NCBI RefSeq assembly: GCF_963678635.1
Contig: NC_087062.1
Coordinates: 57,115,970 to 57,179,969, forward strand
Direction of reading: 5' to 3'
Source of the DNA: Symsagittifera roscoffensis
Taxonomy: Eukaryota; Xenacoelomorpha; Acoela; Convolutidae
DNA: 64,000 bases
A program made the translations under genes and the position numbers. Below the pieces are notes generated by a model that worked only from the letters and a program-made list of their open reading frames with translations, was not told where the DNA came from and did not search any database. Shown one piece after another: positions 23,500 to 34,500 of this stretch (within the stretch, counting starts at the first letter, position 1; each line of letters starts with the position of its first letter).

Positions 23500-23669
23500 T
23501 GGCACTCGGATGGGGCACTTGTGGCTTGGGTTCTACTTCTACAGGTGTGCACGAGTATCCGGAGGTGCTGATGGAGACGTACTTCAGAGAAGCGAAGTTC
23601 CTGACCTCTGGGTTGCTCAGTTTCGACTGGTGCAGGGAAGACAACGTGTGTGGCACTCCAATCGTTCAA
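23500..23669 (+). CDS. S1 protein, penultimate exon (5' end in the gap)
   Basis: Open frame entering from the gap with ALGWGTCGLGST, which matches the 'a-GWG' segment that follows the disulfide strand of S1 peptidases, then L-M-E-T-Y-F and paired cysteines (DWCREDNVCG). It ends at TPIVQ with a CAA|GTATTT donor at 23669/23670 in phase 0. The next exon starts in phase 0 with GSNICAMDEGGPL, giving the expected order of the family. Upstream of the gap (23200-23299) I could not find a connecting exon. Confidence 0.75.
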
Positions 23670-23979
23670 GTATTTTCAGGCTTTCTTTTCAATCTCAAAA
23701 TTCTTTTTTCTGAGCCAAAACTTCGTTTTTGTTACCTAAACTCAGTAACGAGTTATCAGAGTTTAAATAACCTATCGAACTATTGGCTCAAAATACTTAA
23801 ATATTTTCCTCGAAACCTCAAATTCCCTCAAAGCGTACAAATTATGAACAGTTTTAGTGATAATTTTAGTGCAGCTGAACTGGACATAGATATTTTTGAC
23901 AACTTCGGGGCTAGCGAGAAATGGACCCAGAGGTAGACTCAAGGGATCAATTATAAAAAGTTTTCATAATATATTACAG

Positions 23980-24186
23980 GGTTCAAATATCTGTGCGATG
24001 GACGAAGGGGGTCCCCTATTCCTCACCTACTGTGATTCCAGTGTTCCCACCTGTCTATATGGCATCGGCAGTTTCTTCACCAATCGGGATGGATCTGAGT
24101 TTTTTAGATGCAACGGACATAGTGTGTTTACAAACATACCCAAGATGAAAAGCTGGATCGAACAGACTACTGAAGTTTTCTCTTGA
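23980..24186 (+). CDS. S1 protein, last exon with degenerate catalytic serine motif
   Basis: 69-codon exon from a TATTACAG|GGT acceptor to TGA at 24184-24186. It contains CAMDEGGPLF, where active S1 peptidases have C-x-GDSGGP: the catalytic Ser position is Glu and the preceding Gly is Met. The remaining C-terminal fold is well kept: two Cys, YGIGSFF, RCNGHSVFTNIPKMKSWIEQ. This predicts a secreted, non-catalytic serine protease homologue. The neighbouring intron (23670-23979) has no coding signal. Together with the exon at 19398 it would give a normal-length S1 domain only if further exons lie in the gap or in unresolved intron sequence. Confidence 0.8.
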   Translation, partial: GSNICAMDEGGPLFLTYCDSSVPTCLYGIGSFFTNRDGSEFFRCNGHSVFTNIPKMKSWIEQTTEVFS

Positions 24187-26649
24187 ATATTTTGTGGTTA
24201 TAGTGGGTTAATAACAGTTTTTCTTGAAGTTTTGTCGCACATTGAAATGGTCTGTTTTTATTTCCTTGCTAAAATCTGAAAAACAATGAAGTTTTTTTTT
24301 CTTCACATCAGGCCCAGTAGAATTAGGTACCAAAATTTGAGTTCGTACCAAAATTTGAATTCACATTGACTTGTATTGAATTACCCCCCTTGAATGGACC
24401 AACAAGAAAAATTTCAAAAAATGCATTAACAATTTTTCATCAAACTTAAGCCTCACCTATTGCTTAAAACTTTCTGCTGATTTAGTATTTAACAGCATTT
24501 TTTATTTGGTTTGTGTGTGCTTAACAACAACTCGGAGCTGTACATGTGTATCCATTCAATTTGCGATGAACTTTGAACCAAAATTCAACCCCCCCCCCTC
24601 TGAATCCGCTGGTGCATGCAAGTATGTAGTGAAGCCATTATTTTTTCATTTGATAAAGTCTAAAGAAACTTGTCATGTTTGTTCGAAGTTTTTTCATCTG
24701 CTGATATTGATGAGTTAAATTAAATGGTTTTAAGTTTTACACTCTGACTGGTTAGTATCAATATCTTTTTTACCGGCTGAAATGCTGAATTTGGGCGGTA
24801 CAAGTGTAAAGAAAGCTCATATCAGATCAAAGCAATGAGTGTTGCAACTGCTCTTCAAGTGAAATTTTTGGTGAACTGTAAAACATGAGCTTCGGTTGTT
24901 TTCATCCCCAGCAGCCAATATATAACAGTAAGGGCTAATTAATTGAACCGTAATGAAAATTAATATGTAATTTTTAGTCATGCTGGAAATAATATGTCCG
25001 ATTAGCTTGCATTAAATCAATATGTAATGATTTAAAAACGGAAAATGGACAAATTACAAAAAATCACCCTACAACGGAGTTTTAAAAGCGTGCACAAATT
25101 AGTCCAGAACTGAAGACCAAACTGGCAATTTTTAAACCACTTAAATATATCAATAGCGGGCAAAACAACTTTTTATATTTGAACTCCATTTTTTCATTGG
25201 ATCATAAAATTGTTTTGTTGAAATATATTCGGAATATATATACGGTGTTTTTTCTTCGCAGTCCCAAATAATAACAATTTTATTCAAACATACATATTAT
25301 GTTGCCTTGAAAAACTTTTAATGGAGTGATTTTGTTGGAATTTTTATCACCCAAATACTAATTGCTTCAAATTGTGTTGTTAGGGGATGGCTGTTTTTGT
25401 CCATACACATTTAGATGTTTCAATTAGGTTTTTTGACAACCTTTTTTTGTTAGAAGTTTGGTGATGTCTTGAGCGATTTTTTTTTAAAGTTTCACCCCTG
25501 ACTATTTTTTCAAAAGAATGGGGATACAAATTGCCCATTCTGTCAATTTGAGATAGTTACTGCGCACTACCCACCATTTTTTATTTTAAGTCATAGCGAA
25601 AGCGAAAGAAACAAATCGCATCAGTAACCTATTCAAGCTGAATTGAGGCAAGTTTTTTTGTTCAAAAAATGCGCTAAGAAATGAGAAACATAATATTTAG
25701 CAACTAAAATTATGTATCGGAAAGTATTTTTGCGAAAAAATAAACGCAATTCTTGGAAGAATGCAAATCTTGCAAGAATTTCGCAAATCTTCCAAGAAAG
25801 GAATCTCATAAAGTATCTGTGAATGACTTCGTTGTGATTTTTCTGTTCCTATATGCTAAATCATTCTTTCCTCTCATTAATAGCTTAACAAACAGAAAGC
25901 CTCGACCAGGGTTCTTTGTTTTCTTGAAAGCCAGCAACAAATTCGTAAAGAAACAGGAACATTCGGTTGCTGTGAAACTAACACACAATGATCCGACTAC
26001 ATTCTAATGTTTTTCTTACAAATTAGTATATTTTTTGCGCATGAATAGGTGAAATTATAGCTAAAGAAAAGTTATATTAGTTTTCGTTGTAGTATTATCA
26101 AAAAGTTGTAGCCTTAATGAACAATTTTCAAGTTACCCGGTCGGTTTACTTGTTCAAAATTAGTCTGTAACTTGAAAAGTTTTAACCGGTTTTTTGCGAA
26201 ACTAAGATAATTTTTTGAAATATTATAAATAGCGTTGGAATCATGATTGACAATTTTTAGACATGATTTGTCATTTGGCCTATTCTGACGATTGCTTTTA
26301 GTATCTGATTTTGTGTGGAAAACAAAAAAAACTAAGGCAACTCTCGAATACAAAGTTCCTCGGATCTCAGATGTTGGTGGGAATTACAATATTTAATATG
26401 TTGGTGCAAAAATCTTTAAAAATTACCAATATGGGAAAAGAGGAAGGTAGAGACTATATACGTCTAACTAGAGCTTGATTAAAAGTACTCATTTAAAAGC
26501 TTAATTAAACTTTATAGTCTAAAATATAATTTTATTTAAATTAAGGCTGTTTGTCACTATTTTTTTCCAGCAAAAAGAAATCACCATTTGTAATCTTGGG
26601 TACCCGCGAAATATGATTTATATGAACAAAATGCAGCTATTTGATTCAC
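24187..26649. other. Intergenic, no gene supported
   Basis: AT-rich DNA. Open frames at 24506-24718, 25753-26007 and 26114-26353 lack motifs, and the one at 25753 begins in a local repeat of GCAAATCTTGCAAGAATTT-type words. I see no RNA gene. Confidence 0.55.
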
Positions 26650-28017
26650 CGGGTGTTTACAAAACTTGTTTTTTTAGATCAATTGAGCAATCTCCCCCCC
26701 ATTCTCGCGTGGGGGGGAGATAGCTCAATAGGTACTTGAGACATGTTTATAACCACTTGAAAATAGATTGAATGACATGAAATCATAAACCATATTTTCC
26801 AACGACTGTGGAAAGCCAAAATTTACAATATCAAAGCTCAAAAGTTTCATTCAAATAGAAAAAAGAATCAATAAATCAGGCTTAAAAAGCGACTTTTTTC
26901 TTTCTTAAAATGACAAAAAGCTATTGCGTACAATATTAAGGTGCTGCGGAGAACCGTTTTTGCTATTCAGATACAAGGCTAGAGCACCAACCCTGGTAAA
27001 ACACTTTCCTCGATGAGGCTATGGTCGCCTATACAAAAATTTGCAAAAGAAAAAAATTCATAAATTTCAAGTTTTTTTTTCAAAATTTTTCTCGATACTC
27101 ATATAAAAAAAAAACTTCAGTCGGTCAAATGATTGCGTGCTATAAACAAAACATCCATCTACTTCCGTTTGCTGACGTCTTTTTGAAGAGTTTATTCATT
27201 TTTGCTGGGGGGGGGAGATAGCTCAATTGGTCATTACGGGGGGGAGATTGCTCAATTGATCCGTTTTCTTTTTATAAATCCTTCTCATTACACAAATATT
27301 TGGATGATTGAAGTAATTTTTTTTGCAGTAGGCAGATAAAATTCGGCAAATTTCGAGGATATATATCATTGAGATGACTTTTTTTGTTCAAATATGTGTT
27401 CACAATATGATCAATTCTTACTGTTTTTTTTTGTGCTGAACAAGCTACTACGTAGGCTGAAGTATTAAAATCAGATAAATTGAACTGAACCAGAAACGTT
27501 AAGTTTTTTTTCTCAACTAAGGTTATTTCTGGCAAAAAAGTTATGAGGACAAAAATAGCTTGGAGTTTTACCAGCTTTATTTTATTTTTTTAGGAATTTT
27601 TTCAATTCATTTGAGTCAAAATTAAGGAGATAAACAGAGTCAATTGATATAACAATAACTACTACTTACCATAATTATCTCCTTAATTTGAACCAAATGA
27701 ATAATTGAAGTTCAAAATTTGGTTCAAAATTTCTCAAAAATTATTGCACTATAAAAAGCACATAAAACTCTAAGCAATTTTTGTCCTCATCATTTTTTGG
27801 CCAAACATAACTTAATTTGAGAAAAACGAGTTTAAAAATTCTGTGATGCAGTGAAAATTCGTTGGATTGTGAAAACATGCGTGAACAAAAAACAATCCAA
27901 CTCAATGAATTATATCATCAAAATTTGTCAAATTTTGCTACCTACTGCAAAAAAAGAATCACCCAAATATTTGTGAAATGAGAGAGAATTTATAAAAAAC
28001 AAGGTTTGAAACACCCT
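26650..28017. mobile_element. Foldback (long inverted repeat) element
   Basis: The left arm (26650-26676 plus 27262 to about 27640) and right arm (about 27660-28017) are imperfect reverse complements over roughly 370 bp each. The outer ends carry GGGTGTTTACAAAACTTG on the left, matched on the right by the reverse complement of AAGGTTTGAAACACCC. Shared inner landmarks include the CACAAATATTTGG-GATT, TTGCAGTAGG, CATTGAG, TTCACAAT and TTAAGGAGATAA words. A 585-bp element is inserted in the left arm. ORFs within (such as 27272-27535 minus) are not supported. Confidence 0.75.
26677..27261. mobile_element. Nested element with 24-bp perfect TIRs, A-box-like motif
   Basis: The 24-bp end starting GATCAATTGAGC and finishing in seven C residues (26677-26700) is perfectly repeated in inverse at 27238-27261. 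Next to each end is a further copy of the motif GGGGGGGAGATAGCTCAAT (26711 and 27207). The right arm of the surrounding foldback shows the sequence without this insert, so it is a discrete later insertion. The motif GGGGAGATAGCTCAATTGGT resembles a tRNA 5' end with an A box. No ORF of note. Confidence 0.7.
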
Positions 28018-28361
28018 AGTAGTTATAGAACGTATCTAATTTGAGCAGCAGTCATTTTGAATATCAGCTAAGCAAAAGCCATGTTGGTAACGAAGAAAAG
28101 AATACGTTTTTTTTCTATAGAAAAATCGGTTTTATTTTCTTCATTCTTAATCGCCAAGTTACTCCGTCAAGTGCTGAATTCATTTGAAGCAATTTGAGAA
28201 ATAAGTTGATTTCATGTTCATTTTTATCACTGAGCTCTAACAACCATTGGTAAAAAAAATGAAGCAAAACTGAGCTCTGGCTCACCCACATTCAACCGCG
28301 TAATCCCTCTTTTCATCACCAACATTTATGTGCGTCATCTATTTTGGTAAGCATTTGTAAT
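28018..28361. other. Short intergenic region
   Basis: Between the foldback element and the 3' end of the minus-strand gene. No coding or RNA signal seen. Confidence 0.5.
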
Positions 28362-28367
28362 TTTATT
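28362..28367 (-). promoter_or_regulatory. AATAAA polyadenylation signal
   Basis: Canonical AATAAA on the minus strand, 16 nt downstream of the stop codon of the gene's last exon. This supports that exon as the gene's 3' end. Confidence 0.6.
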
Positions 28368-28383
28368 AAGGATTTGTTTCCAC

Positions 28384-28584
28384 TCATTCCAAGTACTCGT
28401 TAACTCTCGTCTCCTTTGCCGCATCTTCGCTCGCATTGCGTCTCAGACCCTTTTCGTTCACGTCCTTCTGCTTCAGCTGCGAACTCTCCTTCCGCTGCGC
28501 ATCCAACTTCGTCTTCCAGCCCTCCGCTATATTCTTCGCACTCTTCTCATTCTTCGACATCTTGCATCCATCAAAATCCAGACC
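28384..28584 (-). CDS. Last exon of the membrane-protein gene
   Basis: 66 codons plus TGA, after a TTTTTCAG acceptor, phase 0. Sequence GLDFDGCKMSKNEK followed by a highly charged, coiled-coil-prone tail with LDAQRKESSQLKQKD and the C-terminus VNEYLE. It is markedly GC-richer than its surroundings. The antisense open frame at 28416-28631 is a shadow. Confidence 0.75.
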   Translation of the reverse strand, partial: GLDFDGCKMSKNEKSAKNIAEGWKTKLDAQRKESSQLKQKDVNEKGLRRNASEDAAKETRVNEYLE

Positions 28585-31500
28585 CTGAAAAAGTACTGAC
28601 TTTTTACCTTGATTTTGGTTACTTAATCTAGTTTTTGTGATGATGTGAGAGTTCATTTAAGTTACAACTTCAGAAATCAGAAACTGAAATTTTTAAATTA
28701 AAACTTAGAAAGAATAGATTTGAAACTCTACTGAGTTATTTAAGACTCATTGATTAATAGTAAAGTCAGGGATTTTCTTGAGGGACGATTTTTTGAAAAA
28801 TATAACTTGTCTACTTTTTAGGTAGACCAGATTGATTTTCAGGGTTCTCCCAACCCACTATAAGAACCTTTTTCCAAGTTTTTTTTTGCGCCACAGGTAA
28901 GTTTTTGGTGGTTGCGTGTATGCTTGCCAAGTTTCTCCAAAAGGTCCACACTGTAGTATTATTTTAAGGCATCCATTTCTGGTCAGCGCAAATAATCAAT
29001 TACTATGAGGGGTAGGCTACAAGCAAAGTTTCATAAATGGCCTTTTCGGGCTAATTTATATTTGCTGCGCCGAATTTATTTGGCAAATTAAGTTGTTTGT
29101 AGTGTTTTCGTATAGATCGGTAGATCAAATTATTCAATGCTGGCTCGTCGTGTTTCGTGAAAAATAAAAAAAAAACCGGAAAAAAACATGTATGTTATTA
29201 AGTTGTTTGTAAGTTTATATTAAAAAAATTTGTCTGCCCTTAAGTCAGAAAAGTTGAAAAATCAAAAATCAAAACACTGACAATCTTTTTTTGCGAAGAA
29301 ACTTTTTTACATAGCCAATAGACAGTAGGAAAAAAGTTCAATGAGCACAGGGAAACAAAAAAAACTACTGACTTGTTTTTTGAAAAAACTTCAATTTTCA
29401 AATTTCAAAGAAAAATAAAATGGCTTTAAAGCTATTTGGGCATCAACAACAATTTATGATTAAATCATTTTTTTGATGAAAATATCTCAATTTGAGAAAA
29501 TTTGATCAATAAACATTTTTTCCGCGGGAAAATCTGAAAGTTAAACCCACATCAAAATAAGCAGTCGATCACGTTTTTAGTGCCCTTGATCATGATGTTC
29601 GATGGCGCAGTTTGCCTGCTTTTTCACAAAACAAACGGCTCTTCTCCACTCCCCTCACCCACATTTGAATTTCAGTTTTGAAACAGTACTATAGTCTGGT
29701 CATAGTGCAAATGAACATGATGAAACCTAACTAATATGAACAGATTATTTCTTCATAATTTTCATCATAACATCGTGCATTTAGCCATAAAATTACGTAA
29801 AACTACTTTAAAAATGTGAATTTTGAAAGGTTGAAAGGCGTGGGAAGGGATGAGCGGAAAATAGCCAAGAAATAAACAGAATCTAAAAAAAATCAAAACC
29901 AACTTTGAGCGTGAAGAAAATTTTGCTTTCCAAAACAAAAACAAAATAATCAGCACAATCTATACAAGAGTCTTCACAACTTTCATCAAATCTCAAAATA
30001 CTATACAGCTGAAATGTTTTTGTCAAAAACTCAAAGCTCTGAACTAAGGGTAAAAAACTTAGAATTTTGCTACATCAAAACTAAATATTGGCTTTTTTCA
30101 TTATATGGTCCTAAATATGTTTTGCAAAAATTTTTTTTTGGTTATTGAAAAACGGAAAGAAACTTGCATTTCAGTTTTTTCTTTTCCACGCAAATCAAGC
30201 ACCACAAACAATCATCGGAATAAGTTGCATGATATATCATATAAAAGCTTTTTCAGTCGCAATCCGAACGACCGTGAAAAAATTCAAAAAATTATCCCAG
30301 TGTTGAGGAAAGTTTTTTTGAGCGAATAAGGTTAGCGAGCAGGCTGATTTTGTTCTTTATCCAAAAGCATTCACCGCAATTAATCATCGTAATGGTTGGA
30401 GCGATATTTTATATTAAAGCCCTTTCAGCCCTGACTTCAACTACTTTCAAAAATTTTTTCAAAAAGTTGTCTCAGTGTCGATAAAAACCGGTCTCAAATT
30501 TTTTTGTTTTTGTCTAATTTCGAGCGAGTCGATCAGGCTTAATATAGAAAGATAAGCCATGAAACTTTAACTCCATTTATTTTTTTTTTGAAGATTTTCT
30601 ATAATGTTTTTTTTTGTCATTTTTTGACTAAAATCGTTGCTTAATTTTGTTTTTTACTGTTTCTGTCGAGTAAGCTCGTCAAATATGCCTAAAAAACTAA
30701 CATTAATTTTTAAAAATGTACAGCTTTTAAGATACTTTTTGTGAGTATGGCTGGAACATTCTATGCTGTTTGCACAGCAACCGGCTATCCTTTTTACTTC
30801 TTGGAAATGGACACTAGTTAGCGAAAATGGTATTTTAAATCATTTTCATGATAAATATCATGAAATTATGAGAAAATAATCAAAATAATCACAAAAATTG
30901 TCTCATTCTACAGTTCGGTTTCTGCAGTTCTTGGCAGTATAGTCGCACGCAAGAGTCAGGGTACAAACATTTTCAGAATTTTAGTGGCCAAGAAACAGGC
31001 GCCCGTAGAGTTTTTGATTTAAGGTTGGTATCTTCGAATAAATCTTCGATTGGTATCTTCGGTAATGGATTCATAATTAAATGTAAAAAAAATCACTTAG
31101 AATTTAGTTGAGTTTGAAACAGTTTGAATCATGTTATTGAAGTGACCTTGAGACAGCATGCTTCTGCGGATGCGAGAGTGTTGACGACAGAGAGAGCGAG
31201 GTTGCTGGTCACTTTGCAGATGGCGTCCCCCGCACACTCCCCCGCAGCAGTCCCTTCTCCTCCTCCCTGCTTCACCCCTCCCGACAACACCTTCAGTTGA
31301 GTGCACAGAGACTCAATTGGCTCAATGCTGCGGCGCAAATTTGGCCCCAATCTGAAACAGGCGATCGTTGATTCATTCAAATGATAAAATCAACACTATA
31401 ATCTAATGGTTATGGGCTTTCTAAATAGCATTCGTGATCAATAAATCTGACATAAGTCTTGCTTATAGAAAAAAGGATAGCCAATTACTAAAATAAGCAC

Positions 31501-34500
31501 AGATTCTTCCGGCCACTCAAGATTCAATTAAATAAATTCAACAATCAGGGAAAGTTTTTAAAAAGTCAAAGAAAAAAATCTTTTATTTTTTAATTTGTTT
31601 GATTTTGGACCAATAATAAAATACCACACTTGACCTACAAGCTTTCTGTGAGGTAGCCAAGTTGGGGAAGAAAACCTCTAGGATATATTTCCTTCCCTCC
31701 ACTTCGTGAAGTGGTCGGAATAATAAAAAGAGTTAAATTGTCATGCCTTGTATTTCAAAACAACTTGATGACACGTTATATGAAACTGTGAACTTTTTGT
31801 TGTTTACAATTATCAAGGGGAGCTCTGAAGGGAGTGGGGCGACTGGGTGGCTGGTATTATTGAAAAGGGTTCATACTTTTTCTGGTCCATACATCGCTCG
31901 GCCACAATCTTTGCAAAGATAAGAATGGCCATCGCATTCTCAGAAATATCCCGAATGGCATTGCCAATCGTATCAGCTCCCTAAAAACAGTGACTCGTGT
32001 ACAAAGTTCGAAACAAAATATTACATTTTTAAAAATTTTACTGTACAAATAGACAACTAGAGTGAACAAATTCTATAGAGAACGACTCCACTCTTACCAA
32101 AGCCATTAAAGCTATTTAAAAGCAAATCAAATTTGGTTTAACTTTCATTGCTTCCGAGTGCAAGTCGCTTCGCCTCGAGAAGCAACTGGAACTTGAAAAG
32201 CAGAATTCAACCTGTGGGGCTGAGCCATTGCTCGCAATTAGATGCATTTTCTGGACAATGAGAGCAGCTGCAGTGGTGATATCATCATGGCCATGCAACT
32301 CAGCTGCCCCATGAGAAATTGTGCCGTTATTTTGCCCTATCTGGCTTGCGATATCCTTGAATATAAAATTCCCCTTCAGTTGTTCTTGGAAGCTGTTGGC
32401 AGTTTTCTAAAACAACCAACATTTCATTTTATAATTTATGTTTGAAGTGATTTGAATGTCATCAAAAAATGAAATCGTATTTTTACTTTTTAAGGTGTTT
32501 TTTTTGTAAGAAACTAAAAAAACTCAATTTTTCTATAGAGATATTTAGTCACGGCAAAATTGTGAACAACTGAAAAAAATGCAAGCAAACCTTAAGAGTG
32601 CTCAGTATGTTTTAAGCGGGCTGTATCTTCGCACTCATCTAATACGTGATAAAAATATCAAAATCATTTTTTTAAATCAAGCAATTAGAAAAAAATGCCA
32701 ATTATTAATGGCAGACAACCGTTTGTGAGTCAAGTCTTACGAGGAGTGCTTTGGCGTGCATTTCCGAGATAACGTTTCGTAGTTCTTCTTTCTCCTTGGG
32801 TGCTTCGTGGACCTCCACATCCTGTTTCCTCCTGTCTCTGAACTCTTTAGATGGCAACCGTTTCACTTGGTCCGCGCTTGCCAGTTTCTGAAAAAAGAAG
32901 ATTAATTAGACTTGCAAATTGTATCTGTCTTTGTCAATAATTCGCTGCTAAAGTGTTCACAATTGAATAAAAAACTATTTCAGACTGGGAAAAAAAGACA
33001 AGCAAGTTGATAAACTCAATCAGTCAGGAAAAAGATTGAGCTTTTTAGCTCCCTGCATGTCCCCTGATAAATCAAACATATATCATTAGAAGAGCTAGAA
33101 AAAAGAGGTGGCTCGTCAAAATACCTAATATTCCAATATTTGAGCTAAATACTCGAGATTTAGTTCTAGATTTGAGCTTTCTGGGAAAAATTGTTTCTGA
33201 GTATTTGCTATAGATACACATCAAAATAAACTTACAGATTATAAAGTCTGAACCAATTTGAACAGCTTGATAATTTCATGCGTCGGAATTTTTTGGCGAT
33301 TTTAAGTACAGAATGACTCTTCTGCAGCCACTCTAATTTGTACTAACATTTTCAAAACACTTTTTTATTTATAATATCATGATCAACTTGCTGGTAATTT
33401 CAACAGGTTTTTTGCGAAATTTCCATCAAAAAATTTTAAAAAAAGGTTAGGTGGTTTATAGTCTTCCGATTTTTTTTTCTTTAAGCGGTTTGAAAAATGT
33501 TTTAAATTTTACATTTTGGCAAGAATTCCAATTTGATTTAAAGTTTTGTGTAAACATTTACCAAGTATGATGAAAATGTATAATTCCCAGGACGGAGATT
33601 TACCAAGTTTAGCTTCAAAAATTTTTGTAATTCAACGCTCAAACTACCATTTCCGAGACTAGGTTTTGAAGATCTTTCTCCTTGGGTGCTTCTTGGACGT
33701 CTTGTTTCATCTTGGCTCTGAATTCCCTAGATGGCAACCGTTTCACCTGGTCCGCGCTTGCCAGTTTCTGAAATGAAGCAGGCTGTTGATGCTCGCAAAA
33801 TATGTCTACACTTGGCACCATGTTGCTGGCAAGTCTTTGATAGTTGAATGAAAAGTCATATTTCACACTGAACAAAAAATTGGCAAGCACAATGATCAAC
33901 TCACTTAGCCTGGATTCAACTCAATTATTTTCCATATCCCTGCACGGGTCCTCATAGATCGAGCTAATAATTAGGAAAAAAGAAAAGCTAGAAAAAAGGT
34001 GGTGTATCACAATACCAACTATTCCGATATCTGATCCAATTGCTCGAACTTTTCTAAAATATTTGAGCAATCTATGACGGGAGGATCTAGGACTTTTTTG
34101 AGGGCGGGGGCGTTTTATTGAAAAAGTTGAAATAATTGTCAATTTTTTAAGGTCGACTAAATTGACTTTTTTGAGCACTCTGGAACCAGATCTAAGCTAG
34201 TATTTATCATTGGTTATTATTATGATATTTTATCTCTATAAAATATTAAATACTAACCAATCGTACTCCATCAAACTAACAACTTATTTATTTGTAAAGT
34301 GTTGAAACTACTTGTAGTTTCAACTCCAAAACAATTCGAATTTAACATGGAATACAGTTGTTCTCATTCTGGAACTAACTCGCGCAAACCGGTCTACACT
34401 AGATCCATTGAGACTAGGAGATATAAGAGTAAGATTAAGATTGGTATTAGACTAAGAAGTTGCACGAATCTATCCGGCCGAAAATAAGATAGCATGACGA

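Larger units (their letters stand above)
28585..31146 (-). other. Intron (2.6 kb)
   Basis: No exon found inside. It holds a fragment of the hAT-like repeat (28766-28915) and a degenerate tandem duplication (30160-30540). Open frames at 29765-29956 and 30105-30329 have no support. Confidence 0.55.

Noticed and set aside
23236-23936. Long ORFs spanning the N gap
   Set aside because: Their length comes from reading N as open. Only the part from 23500 to 23669 is supported, and it is spliced to 23980.
28416-28631. Ser/Pro/His-rich plus-strand ORF
   Set aside because: Antisense shadow of the charged last exon of the minus-strand gene, which has an acceptor, matching phase and a polyadenylation signal.
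31857-32069. Alternative gene end by read-through after the exon at 31877-31980
   Set aside because: A stop is reached soon, but the AAAAA|GTATGA donor and the exact phase match to the exon at 31351 make continued splicing more likely.
28384-33767. Identification as talin, vinculin or alpha-catenin
   Set aside because: The exons are Ala-rich and helical, but no diagnostic motif of those families could be pointed to.
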